From an uncultured bacterium (GTDB lineage: Bacteria > Bacillota > Limnochordia > DTU080 > JAAYLA01): a stretch of 7,479 nt of DNA. Below the pieces are notes generated by a model. The model did no database searches, was not told where the DNA came from, and saw only the letters and a list, made by a program, of their open reading frames with translations. Below are positions 1 to 6,217 of the stretch, piece after piece. Every line of letters starts with the position of its first letter. The first letter of the stretch is position 1. The translations under genes and the position numbers were made by a program. The stretch is taken from contig CALKAQ010000056.1 of the NCBI GenBank assembly GCA_937983075.1, positions 1-7,479 on the forward strand, given 5' to 3'.

Positions 1-128
1 CAGTTGAAAAGGCCTTCGCCAGCTGATCCCACACGGAGTGAAGCAGAACTGTATAAAAGCAAAACGTCAGTGTGAATGTGGCTGCCCGCCGAGTGGGGAA
101 CGATGCGTAGCCTCAAGCTTATCCGGTC
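1..128. other. Unassigned left edge
   Basis: No gene can be supported here. Plus frame 1 is open from the edge to a TGA at 73-75 and could be the last 24 codons of an upstream gene. Frame 3 stops at 24-26. On the minus strand a GTG at 34-32 opens a frame off the left edge without a convincing ribosome binding site. The stretch is too short to choose between these options. Confidence 0.3.
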
Positions 129-137
129 TGGTATGAT
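129..137 (+). promoter_or_regulatory. Extended -10 promoter of the MTHFSD-Mug fusion gene
   Basis: TGGTATGAT matches the extended -10 consensus TGnTATAAT with one mismatch in the hexamer (132-137). No recognisable -35 lies 16-18 bases upstream, which is tolerated by extended -10 promoters. Transcription would start near 144, giving a leader of about 33 bases before the GTG start at 177. This is inferred from motif and position only. Confidence 0.45.
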
Positions 138-165
138 ACAACAAAGCAAGCTTGAAGCGAGAAGC

Positions 166-171
166 AGGAGG
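166..171 (+). promoter_or_regulatory. Ribosome binding site (AGGAGG) fixing a GTG start
   Basis: A full AGGAGG core lies five bases before the GTG at 177. It settles the start of the fusion gene, which has no nearby ATG in frame. Confidence 0.8.
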
Positions 172-176
172 ATTCC

Positions 177-1412
177 GTGCAAACCAAAGACATCATCCGC
201 CAGCGAGTATATCAGCGGCTTCAAGAAGCGAGAGCCGCTCGCTTTCCATTTCCCATCGAAGGACGCATTCCCAACTTCAAAGGAGCCGAAAAAGCCGCGG
301 CGATGCTCGATCACATCGCCGTCTATCGAAACGCCAAAACCGTCAAAGTAGGACCTGACTCCCCACTTCTTCCCGCCCGGGCCAAAGTGCTGCAAGACGG
401 CAAAGATTTGCTGATGCCCGCACCGCGCCTGCGGGGAGGTTTCGTCAGACTACGTCCGGAAAACATTCCGCCCGGCGAAATTCGTCGAGCGGTCAGTTTG
501 AAACATTACAGCAGCTATGGTGAGGAAATTGCGCTTGAGACCATGCCGCCGGTCAATTTGGTGATAGCCGGCTCGGTCGCCGTCACCTTGCGGGGAGCCC
601 GCGCAGGCAAAGGCGAAGGCTACAGCGACTTGGAATACGGAATACTGCGTGACCTCGGCCAGGCTGACATTCCAACCGCAACGTTGGTGCATCCGCTGCA
701 GGTCGTTCGACTTCCGGACGAGGAATTTCCTATGGAAGAATACGACCTGCCCATCGACTTCATCGTAACGCCGGAAGAAGTCATTGAAACAAACACGCCG
801 TATCCGAAGCCGCAAGGCATCGACTGGGAGCGTCTGGACGACAGCCGCATCGAAGCGATGCCCGTATTGCAGCAACTTCGCCTTTTACAGTGGGACAGGC
901 TGACCGTCCCGGACCTGATTCGCCCTGGACTCAAAGTGCTTTTCGTCGGATTGAACCCGGGCCGCTGGACCGCGGCTCGCAACCATCACTTTGCCGGCCC
1001 CGGCAATCACTTTTGGAAACTGCTTTACGCCGCAGGCTTCACTCCCCGGCTGTTTTCACCGGAAGAAGACGCCAAACTTTTGCCCTTGGGCCTGGGAATT
1101 ACCAACATCGTGGCCCGAGCGACACGAGGAGAAAGCGATTTAACCTGGGAGGAGCTTCAGAAGGGCGGCGAAGCGCTCCGCCTAAAAGTGGCTCAATATC
1201 GTCCCAAAGTGGTTGCTCTCTTAGGGCGCCAAGTATATCGCGCCTACGCCGGTCTGTCACGTTCCGCAACATTCGCCTGGGGTCTCCAGCCAAAAGAAAC
1301 GGTGCCCGGAGTACGGGAATTTGCCGCGCCAAATCCGTCCCCCCGAAGCACCATCCCCTTCACCGAGAAGCTGCAACTCTTTCAACAAATACGCGAAGAA
1401 GGGTGCCGATAA
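177..1412 (+). CDS. 5-formyltetrahydrofolate cyclo-ligase-like (MTHFSD-type) / mismatch-specific DNA glycosylase (Mug) fusion
   Basis: This 411-residue cytoplasmic protein starts at GTG behind a strong AGGAGG. Residues about 5-205 match the MTHFSD branch of the 5-formyltetrahydrofolate cyclo-ligase family: RIPNFKGA at 30-37, APRLRGGF at 82-89, GSVAV at 132-136 and the nucleotide-loop-like GKGEGYSDLEY at 144-154. Classical cyclo-ligases convert 5-formyl-THF plus ATP to 5,10-methenyl-THF, but the MTHFSD branch is poorly characterised, so activity is uncertain. A linker of about 40 residues follows. Residues about 249-408 form a full-length Mug/TDG-like domain: GLNPG at 258-262 with the Asn (260) that activates water in Mug, FAGPGNHFW at 272-280, a central VVALLG strand, and the second active-site motif NPSPRS at 386-391. 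Mug enzymes excise uracil or thymine from G:U and G:T mismatches. The frame is continuous across both domains without a stop or internal restart, so it is a genuine fusion in this sequence. The next gene converges on it, so it is probably monocistronic. Confidence 0.88.
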   Translation: MQTKDIIRQRVYQRLQEARAARFPFPIEGRIPNFKGAEKAAAMLDHIAVYRNAKTVKVGPDSPLLPARAKVLQDGKDLLMPAPRLRGGFVRLRPENIPPGEIRRAVSLKHYSSYGEEIALETMPPVNLVIAGSVAVTLRGARAGKGEGYSDLEYGILRDLGQADIPTATLVHPLQVVRLPDEEFPMEEYDLPIDFIVTPEEVIETNTPYPKPQGIDWERLDDSRIEAMPVLQQLRLLQWDRLTVPDLIRPGLKVLFVGLNPGRWTAARNHHFAGPGNHFWKLLYAAGFTPRLFSPEEDAKLLPLGLGITNIVARATRGESDLTWEELQKGGEALRLKVAQYRPKVVALLGRQVYRAYAGLSRSATFAWGLQPKETVPGVREFAAPNPSPRSTIPFTEKLQLFQQIREEGCR

Positions 1413-1547
1413 GAGCCAGGCTCACGACTTTGCATGCCAACCTGACTGCGTCCATCGACACCCTCCGGTCTATTCCGGACTGCCGACCGGCAGCGGGATG
1501 CTCTTCACCTGTCGTCCTCGCTGCCGAGTCGACGCATTCGCCTCAAC
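1413..1547. other. Convergent intergenic spacer with dyad structure
   Basis: The spacer separates the ends of the fusion gene (plus) and the ThuA gene (minus). GACCGGCAGCG at 1485-1495 can pair with CGCTGCCGAGTC at 1519-1530, giving 11 base pairs with one bulged A around a 23-base loop. An alternative stem pairs CCGGTC (1465-1470) with GACCGG (1485-1490). Neither is followed by a T run on either strand, so an intrinsic terminator is not supported. A factor-dependent or bidirectional structural end is possible. Confidence 0.3.
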
Positions 1548-4500
1548 CTATTGACGTGCGACGAGCTCGACAACTCTCGCCAACTGCTGGCGATGATCCG
1601 CCATCACTTCAACCAACGAGATGTCGTCGAACGCAACCGCCCCCGTCGACAAGCCCCAACCGCCCAACGACAAGTTGAGCGTCATCGTCGTGAAGTTTCC
1701 GCTGTTGAAAGTCGTCTCGAAATAAGTCCAGCCGTGTGTACCGGTGTAGGCTTGCGTGCGTCCTCCATTTTCACCCGAGTAATCTTGGGTTTCATGCATG
1801 TGGAGGAAAACGCCCAGACCGTTGATGTTCTGAACGTCGCCGGCTTGGAACCAGCCGCTCAGTCGGTACATCCGGTGGGGCTTGACCTGAACCTGCGTGC
1901 TCCATCCGGCGTCAGCACCCGTCTCAGAGTAAATGAGCACCGCGTGTCCGACCTCACGTCCTGCCCCTTCCAAAACAGTGAACTGAGCCGAACCGCCCCA
2001 GACTTGCGTAAACCAACCGACCGGCTGTCCGTTGGCGTCCAACTCGGTGAACGACGGATTGGTCACCAAGTTCTCGCCGACCGTCACATCCTGAGGCGCT
2101 CCGTCGAGGCTGATTCCAGCCATTTCGGCGGCCTTCAAAAAGCCCGCCTGATGCTGCGCAGCTGCGATGATGCCTGCCTCACGAATCCAGCGATCCTCTA
2201 CGTTCTCAGCTCGATCGAGCATAGCGAAGATGGCCGCACCGGCTTCCTCCGAGCTCGGTTGATCAGCCAAGGCCAACAGAGCCTTCTGGCGGACGAACGG
2301 ATCGGGATCGTTCAACACATCCGCAGCAAGAATGGCATCGCGCACCGCCTCGCTCACCGGAAGTACCTGCAACGCATTTTCTCGTACGCCGGCCGACGGA
2401 TGTCGCAGCGCACCGATGACCGCCTCCAAAACTTCCGGATGCGAGCTGTCTACGACACCGAGGCCGTGCAGCGTCCACAAAGCATGAATGACGCCTACAT
2501 CCAAACCAATGGCATCCAGCTCGATCCGCTCGAGTAGCTCAATCAGAGCCGGAACGACGTCGAGTTCACCGCGTTCAACGAGCAGACGCTGAGCCTGCAA
2601 ACGCCAGAACTGGTTTTCATGTGCGAGCGTCGTAACCAATCCGGCAGGATCGTCTTTGGAAAGCTGCGGATAGTCGTATGGTTCAGCTTCATCCCAGACG
2701 ATGCGGTATACGCGGCCGTGGTACTTGTCTCGCAAGTCCGTCAAGTACGCATTGCCAGGCCCGATTGCGTATGCGTTGCCTTGCGGCGGCAGGTTGTGCA
2801 GAAGAACATAATTGTACCAGTCGAGTACCCACACCGCTCCATCCGGACCGACTTCCGCCATGATCGGCGCAACCCATTCGTCATCGCTGACCAGCAAGTT
2901 GTGTGGATTGTACGACTTGTATCCCGCACCATCCGGCTCGAGGAAGAACGTACCGATCAGATACGCCGTCGGATCCATGACGAAAGCGGCGCGATTCCAG
3001 TACTCCTCGGGAAACGACCGCGCCGTGTAAACCGCGTGTCCCGTGGCAGAAGTATAGGCGTTGTACCAATCGCCCTGCGTGAAGTTATGCGTGATGGGCA
3101 GCAGCCGAGTGCGATCCGCAATACCCGGCAAGAAACTGGCGGACAACCCCATCACCTTGTCGTAATACCGCTCCGGGATGCCCAAATACGCGCTCGGCAT
3201 GTTGTTCGCATTGGACGTGAACACTCGTCCTTCTTCCGTAAAGCCCAAGCCCCAGGTGTTGTTGTTTTGCGTACCCATGAATTCCAATTCCGATCCGTCC
3301 GGACGGAAGCGATAAACACCCATGCGAAGGGAATGATGTTCATCACCGACGACACCGTTGAAACCGGCATAGCCGACCGTACCCCAGATCCAGTTGTCGA
3401 GCCCGTAGCGCAAGTTGCTCGGCCCTGCATGCGTGTCCCACTTCGCCCATCCGGTGAACAGCACCTCACGCACGTCAGCACGTCCGTCTCCGTCCGTATC
3501 GCGCAAATAAACGGTATCCGGCGCTTCATGGACGATGACGCCGTCGCCGTAAACGACGAGACCCGTTGGTATGTTCAATCCATCAGCGAAAACGGTGAAC
3601 GTATCGGCCCGTCCGTCGCCATCCGTATCTTCGAGAATGACAATGCGGTCGTTTCCTTGGCCCGATGGCACGATATGGTTCGGGTAGTCAACGCTTTCGG
3701 CGATCCACAGACGCCCTTTTTCGTCCCAAGTCATTGCAATGGGTTTGGCGATGTTCGGCTCCGAAGCGAACAGCTCCATGCTAAAGCCGCCCGGCAAAAT
3801 GGTGCGCTGCATCGAAACTTCCGGAGGAAGCGGAACCTGCACTTTGCTTCCCCGTCCGGGCTGGAACACAGGCGCCATCACGTCGACATAAAAGAAGGGG
3901 TTGCTGATCTCACGCTCCGCCATGACTGCTGCTACATCTTGACCGGCAGCCCAGCGGATGCCCCGCTCCAACAAATCGTGGAAACCCGGATTCGAAAAGG
4001 TGCGCTGGTCGTGTCCCCAAGCCGTATAGAACACCCGGCCGTCGCCGTGGGTGCGAACCCATGTCCACGGTTCGTTCTCGCGATATGACAAAACGGTGCG
4101 ATTGACTTCATTGTGACGCTGGTGGACATAAGTTTCGTCCCAGCTGGAAAACGGCTCGTAGCCTTGCATGATCGGATGGTCAGGTTCCGCGATCCTTTCA
4201 GAAAAAACGCCGCTGCCGTGCGACAAAAATTGACCTCCGATCAGCTCAATGTAAGCGCTGGAGTTCCCAAACATTCCAGAGGCAGAGTGAACCGCCACGA
4301 GTCCGCCTCCGTCTTCCACGTAGCTTAACAAGGCGGCTTCCTGCTCCGGAGACAAATACTCATGATTGCCGTAGATCATCAACACCGGATAGCGATCGAG
4401 GATCGCTCGATCCAAGACAGCGAGATCTTCGGTATAGACGAGTTCAATCCCGCGGTCCAACATCGCAGGCGCCAAGTCTCGCAAGCGCATCGGCGGGTCA

Positions 4501-4661
4501 TGGCTCGGGCTGTGGCCATCGCCGAGGAACAAAACTCGCAGTCGGTGGTCCGCTCCGGCGGAAGCATCCCCTTCCGCTGCGAAAACCGCAGCGCCGAAAC
4601 CGCCAAAAACCAAAACTAATGCGATGAGCCAAAAAAATCTGCGAAGAGGCATTCGCACCAT
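1548..4661 (-). CDS. Secreted ThuA / PVC-type dehydrogenase-like beta-propeller / HEAT / CBM-like protein
   Basis: The start is the ATG at 4661, preceded by GGAGG with a five-base spacer and followed directly by a signal peptide (residues 1-29, LRRFFWLIALVLVFGGFG core, cleavage near FAA|EG). The mature exported chain has four parts. Residues about 40-238 are a ThuA-like domain of the class I glutamine-amidotransferase fold (YGNHEYLSPEQEAALLSYV, GGGLVAVHSA, DETYVHQRHN, GRVFYTAWGH, RGIRWAAG). Residues about 285-660 are the propeller annotated as PVC-type or membrane-bound dehydrogenase-like (LPGGFSMELFASEPNI, GRLWIAE), with two DTDGDGRAD calcium-loop-like motifs at 345-353 and 388-396. Residues about 670-850 are helical HEAT-like repeats. 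Residues about 863-1018 are a CBM4/9-like jelly roll (ENLVTNPSF to FDDISLVEV). Family members are usually linked to sugar or polysaccharide use, and many end in a CxxCH cytochrome. None is present here and the mature chain contains no cysteine. Catalysis is unproven; a surface carbohydrate-binding or oxidising role is inferred. Confidence 0.88.
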   Translation of the reverse strand: MVRMPLRRFFWLIALVLVFGGFGAAVFAAEGDASAGADHRLRVLFLGDGHSPSHDPPMRLRDLAPAMLDRGIELVYTEDLAVLDRAILDRYPVLMIYGNHEYLSPEQEAALLSYVEDGGGLVAVHSASGMFGNSSAYIELIGGQFLSHGSGVFSERIAEPDHPIMQGYEPFSSWDETYVHQRHNEVNRTVLSYRENEPWTWVRTHGDGRVFYTAWGHDQRTFSNPGFHDLLERGIRWAAGQDVAAVMAEREISNPFFYVDVMAPVFQPGRGSKVQVPLPPEVSMQRTILPGGFSMELFASEPNIAKPIAMTWDEKGRLWIAESVDYPNHIVPSGQGNDRIVILEDTDGDGRADTFTVFADGLNIPTGLVVYGDGVIVHEAPDTVYLRDTDGDGRADVREVLFTGWAKWDTHAGPSNLRYGLDNWIWGTVGYAGFNGVVGDEHHSLRMGVYRFRPDGSELEFMGTQNNNTWGLGFTEEGRVFTSNANNMPSAYLGIPERYYDKVMGLSASFLPGIADRTRLLPITHNFTQGDWYNAYTSATGHAVYTARSFPEEYWNRAAFVMDPTAYLIGTFFLEPDGAGYKSYNPHNLLVSDDEWVAPIMAEVGPDGAVWVLDWYNYVLLHNLPPQGNAYAIGPGNAYLTDLRDKYHGRVYRIVWDEAEPYDYPQLSKDDPAGLVTTLAHENQFWRLQAQRLLVERGELDVVPALIELLERIELDAIGLDVGVIHALWTLHGLGVVDSSHPEVLEAVIGALRHPSAGVRENALQVLPVSEAVRDAILAADVLNDPDPFVRQKALLALADQPSSEEAGAAIFAMLDRAENVEDRWIREAGIIAAAQHQAGFLKAAEMAGISLDGAPQDVTVGENLVTNPSFTELDANGQPVGWFTQVWGGSAQFTVLEGAGREVGHAVLIYSETGADAGWSTQVQVKPHRMYRLSGWFQAGDVQNINGLGVFLHMHETQDYSGENGGRTQAYTGTHGWTYFETTFNSGNFTTMTLNLSLGGWGLSTGAVAFDDISLVEVMADHRQQLARVVELVARQ

Positions 4662-4666
4662 TGCAA

Positions 4667-4671
4667 CCTCC
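4667..4671 (-). promoter_or_regulatory. Ribosome binding site of the ThuA/propeller gene
   Basis: GGAGG on the minus strand lies five bases before the ATG at 4661. It rules out the longer frame that opens at 4853, whose first 64 residues run through the AT-rich spacer and look non-coding. It also favours this ATG over a second one three codons downstream. Confidence 0.75.
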
Positions 4672-4728
4672 ACTTCACAAAAATATTGGTCACGCATTAG
4701 TTTTATATTGGAGATATGATTTTCCCTC

Positions 4729-4755
4729 TTTGAAAACCTATTTTTTATTTTCAAA
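4729..4755. repeat. 8-bp inverted repeat, possible operator
   Basis: TTTGAAAA at 4729-4736 and TTTTCAAA at 4748-4755 are perfect inverted copies separated by 11 AT-rich bases. The centre-to-centre distance is 19 bases, close to two helical turns. The repeat sits directly behind the winged-helix gene and upstream of the ThuA gene. It could be an operator. It is a poor terminator, because the stem is AT-rich and no T run follows on the minus strand. Confidence 0.4.
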
Positions 4756-4764
4756 ACATGATAC

Positions 4765-5130
4765 TCACTCCGTTGTCGCTGCAATGGCACGACGACTCGG
4801 ATGCCGCCAAACCAACAAAAATGCGTCAACTTGATTCCAAAACGCTTCTTCACCCATGGCGTCCTCGCAAGTGTCGTATGTGTTTGGCAATCCGATGCCG
4901 TGTCCGCCGACGGTGATCAAACCGGCCTCACGCATCGCGGTCACGAGCGTTGCAATGTGGTTGACGGCAACCGAAAGTCCCGTCCGTTCACTGATCCAGT
5001 CTGCTATCGTTGCCATGGTTGCGGACAATTCACGTTTTCCTGCGAGTTTCCGTTCATGGATCAGCTCGATAAACGCCATCACGAGAGTTTCCGTCACTCG
5101 ATCAACACGATCATCGGAAACGGAATGCAC
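4765..5130 (-). CDS. Small winged-helix-like protein, putative transcriptional regulator
   Basis: I chose the GTG at 5130 because GGAGG lies eight bases upstream and residues before it look non-coding (a cysteine- and serine-rich stretch crossing the divergent promoter). The 121-residue product is soluble and mostly helical. Residues 12-31 form a helix, and 39-71 read like a helix-turn-helix (ATIADWISERTGLSVAVNHIA, then TLVTAMREAGLI). A glycine-rich hairpin (TVGGHGIGLPNTYDT, 73-87) follows, in the position of a wing, and an acidic/aromatic C-terminal helix ends the chain. I do not recognise the exact family. The DNA-binding role is inferred from this helix-helix-hairpin order. It lies upstream of, and co-directional with, the ThuA gene, and is divergent from the protease-copCD operon, the usual arrangement for a local regulator. 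Confidence 0.65.
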   Translation of the reverse strand: MHSVSDDRVDRVTETLVMAFIELIHERKLAGKRELSATMATIADWISERTGLSVAVNHIATLVTAMREAGLITVGGHGIGLPNTYDTCEDAMGEEAFWNQVDAFLLVWRHPSRRAIAATTE

Positions 5131-5138
5131 GGCATTCG

Positions 5139-5143
5139 CCTCC
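5139..5143 (-). promoter_or_regulatory. Ribosome binding site deciding the winged-helix gene start
   Basis: GGAGG on the minus strand, with an eight-base spacer to the GTG at 5130. It is the only strong Shine-Dalgarno near the N-terminal end of this frame. Confidence 0.65.
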
Positions 5144-5169
5144 CGCTGTTTCGGGTTTGATGTCTTAGA

Positions 5170-5175
5170 ATTATC
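5170..5175 (-). promoter_or_regulatory. Possible -10 element of the winged-helix gene
   Basis: GATAAT on the minus strand matches the -10 consensus in five of six bases and would give a leader of about 33 bases. No acceptable -35 lies at the right distance, so an activator or another sigma factor would be needed. Confidence 0.25.
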
Positions 5176-5230
5176 TTTCACACAACACAAGACCTGCCTG
5201 TGCCGCACCATGCCGATACAAGTTTTCGTA

Positions 5231-5268
5231 CCGAGTCTTACCTGACCGAATGGGCAGGAAAGTCTCGG
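5231..5268. repeat. 38-bp imperfect palindrome in the divergent control region
   Basis: The left arm CCGAGTCTTACCTGACC (5231-5247) and the right arm GGGCAGGAAAGTCTCGG (5252-5268) pair at 14 of 17 positions around a GAAT centre. The three mismatches are single and separated by three or four paired bases. It lies between the putative -10 of the winged-helix gene and the -35 (5281) of the protease promoter, where an operator or activator site shared by both directions would sit. No T run follows on either strand, so a terminator is unlikely. If transcribed, it would fold into one long hairpin with internal mismatches. Confidence 0.6.
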
Positions 5269-5280
5269 CTTGCAAAAGAA

Positions 5281-5309
5281 TTGAATAACAGCAGCATAAG
5301 CGGTATAAG
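5281..5309 (+). promoter_or_regulatory. Sigma-70-like promoter of the protease-copCD operon
   Basis: TTGAAT (5281-5286) and TATAAG (5304-5309) are separated by exactly 17 bases, and each hexamer matches the consensus in four or five positions. Transcription would start near 5316. The -10 overlaps two tandem copies of ATAAGCGG (5296-5303 and 5305-5312), a possible binding site for a repressor. Confidence 0.55.
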
Positions 5310-5359
5310 CGGCGCAGAAGGAAGCGAGCCTGACGTTGAACCCCCATTTTGAATCGAAG

Positions 5360-6208
5360 ATGCAGCCAGTCCCTGGGGGGCCAGAGCCCGATATCGATGG
5401 CGACATTATGAGCGAAGACTGGGAGCAGGCGGAAAACGGCGTTGAAGAACCGCCGGACGACGACCAGCTCACTGAATCGCCCCGGCAACCGTTTCATCCG
5501 TGGTTGCGCGGCATCATCGCACTTTTGGTTTTGTTGGGTTTTCTTTTCCTCAGTTTCAGTGACGGTTTGCGGCTCCTGACGTCGCCCTCACTCGACTTCC
5601 TTGCTCAGTCCCGTGAACTCATACAAGATCCCTATGTACGAGAACTTCAAAAACCGGTTGTATTCATTCGCAGCTACGGACTAGGCTTTGATCAGGGCAT
5701 CCGTCAAGGAACGGGATTCAACATTCATGAGAACGGGCTAGTGGTGACGAATCGACATCTTGTCGAAGGAGCTTCGTTCCTCAGCGTACATTTTCGCGAC
5801 CACGGAGTCTTCTACGCCACCGAATGGTTCATGCACCCCTATGCGGACTTGGCTGTTATCCAACTTGAAGGCGAGAATCTCCCGACGGCTTCGCTCCTGA
5901 CAGGCGGGCTTCCCCGCGTAGGATCGCAAGTGCTGGTCATCGGCAATCCGCTCGGCTTCGTTCGCACCGTCACGCAGGGGACGATTCAATCGTACGGGCG
6001 GATTGTCGGATACAACGACGGCGTCGTTCCAGTGATGGTAGTCGACGCAACCGTGCACTCCGGCAGCAGCGGCAGCCCGGTGTTCGACCGCCAAGGGCGG
6101 GTGGTCGGCATCATCTTCGCCCAAATCCCGGCGCAGGCATCGGAACCCATCCGCGGCCTCGCCGTCCCTGTCAGCACGTTGCTACAACTGCTTGTAGAAA
6201 GAGGTTGA
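5360..6208 (+). CDS. Membrane-anchored HtrA-like (S1C) trypsin-type serine protease lacking a PDZ domain
   Basis: With the ATG at 5360 the protein has 282 residues. A TTG at 5336 (290 residues) and an ATG at 5408 (266 residues) are alternatives; none has a strong Shine-Dalgarno. An acidic, proline-rich cytoplasmic tail (1-47) precedes one transmembrane helix (about 50-68, IIALLVLLGFLFLSF), so the protease domain should lie outside the membrane. The catalytic triad is complete: His133 in VVTNRHLVEGA, Asp163 in YADLAVIQLEG, and Ser239 in HSGSSGSPVFD. GTGFNIHENG and the GNPLGF loop are typical of HtrA/DegP-type enzymes. The chain ends right after the protease domain (LAVPVSTLLQLLVERG), so the PDZ domain of classical HtrA is absent. 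A role in envelope protein quality control is known for the family; the link to copper comes only from the gene downstream. Confidence 0.85.
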   Translation: MQPVPGGPEPDIDGDIMSEDWEQAENGVEEPPDDDQLTESPRQPFHPWLRGIIALLVLLGFLFLSFSDGLRLLTSPSLDFLAQSRELIQDPYVRELQKPVVFIRSYGLGFDQGIRQGTGFNIHENGLVVTNRHLVEGASFLSVHFRDHGVFYATEWFMHPYADLAVIQLEGENLPTASLLTGGLPRVGSQVLVIGNPLGFVRTVTQGTIQSYGRIVGYNDGVVPVMVVDATVHSGSSGSPVFDRQGRVVGIIFAQIPAQASEPIRGLAVPVSTLLQLLVERG

Positions 6209-6217
6209 GTGTTACCC

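Larger units (their letters stand above)
4662..4764 (-). promoter_or_regulatory. AT-rich leader region of the ThuA/propeller gene
   Basis: The 103 bases between the winged-helix stop and the ThuA-gene start are much richer in A and T than the flanking genes. I find no good sigma-70 pair. Loose -10-like elements (TATAAA, CATATC on the minus strand) lack a partnered -35. The region probably holds an independent, regulated promoter, but readthrough from the upstream gene is equally possible. Confidence 0.35.

Noticed and set aside
1..34. Possible divergent gene starting at GTG on the minus strand and leaving the left edge
   Set aside because: Only about 11 codons are visible and no Shine-Dalgarno precedes it, so it cannot be told from chance.
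450..875. Minus-strand open frame opposite the MTHFSD-like domain
   Set aside because: Low-complexity, unconvincing translation opposite a strongly matched domain; no ribosome binding site of note.
1413..1423. GAGCCAGGCTC short palindrome right after the fusion-gene stop, as a terminator
   Set aside because: A hairpin would have only about three base pairs around a usable loop, and no T run follows.
1551..2537. Plus-strand open frame (328 codons) opposite the end of the ThuA/propeller gene
   Set aside because: No recognisable motifs or plausible start. It lies opposite the well-supported HEAT and CBM-like regions of the minus-strand gene.
2619..4088. Long plus-strand open frame (489 codons) opposite the ThuA/propeller gene
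   Set aside because: Its translation is arginine- and valine-rich with no domain signal, while the minus strand encodes recognisable domains throughout. It is an antisense shadow.
4662..4853. 64-residue N-terminal extension of the ThuA/propeller protein
   Set aside because: It passes through an AT-rich spacer and overlaps the end of the winged-helix gene. The signal peptide and GGAGG place the start at 4661.
5131..5472. 114-residue N-terminal extension of the winged-helix protein
   Set aside because: It would overlap the divergent promoter, the palindrome and the start of the protease gene, and its translation is cysteine- and serine-rich without structure. The GTG at 5130 has a strong ribosome binding site.
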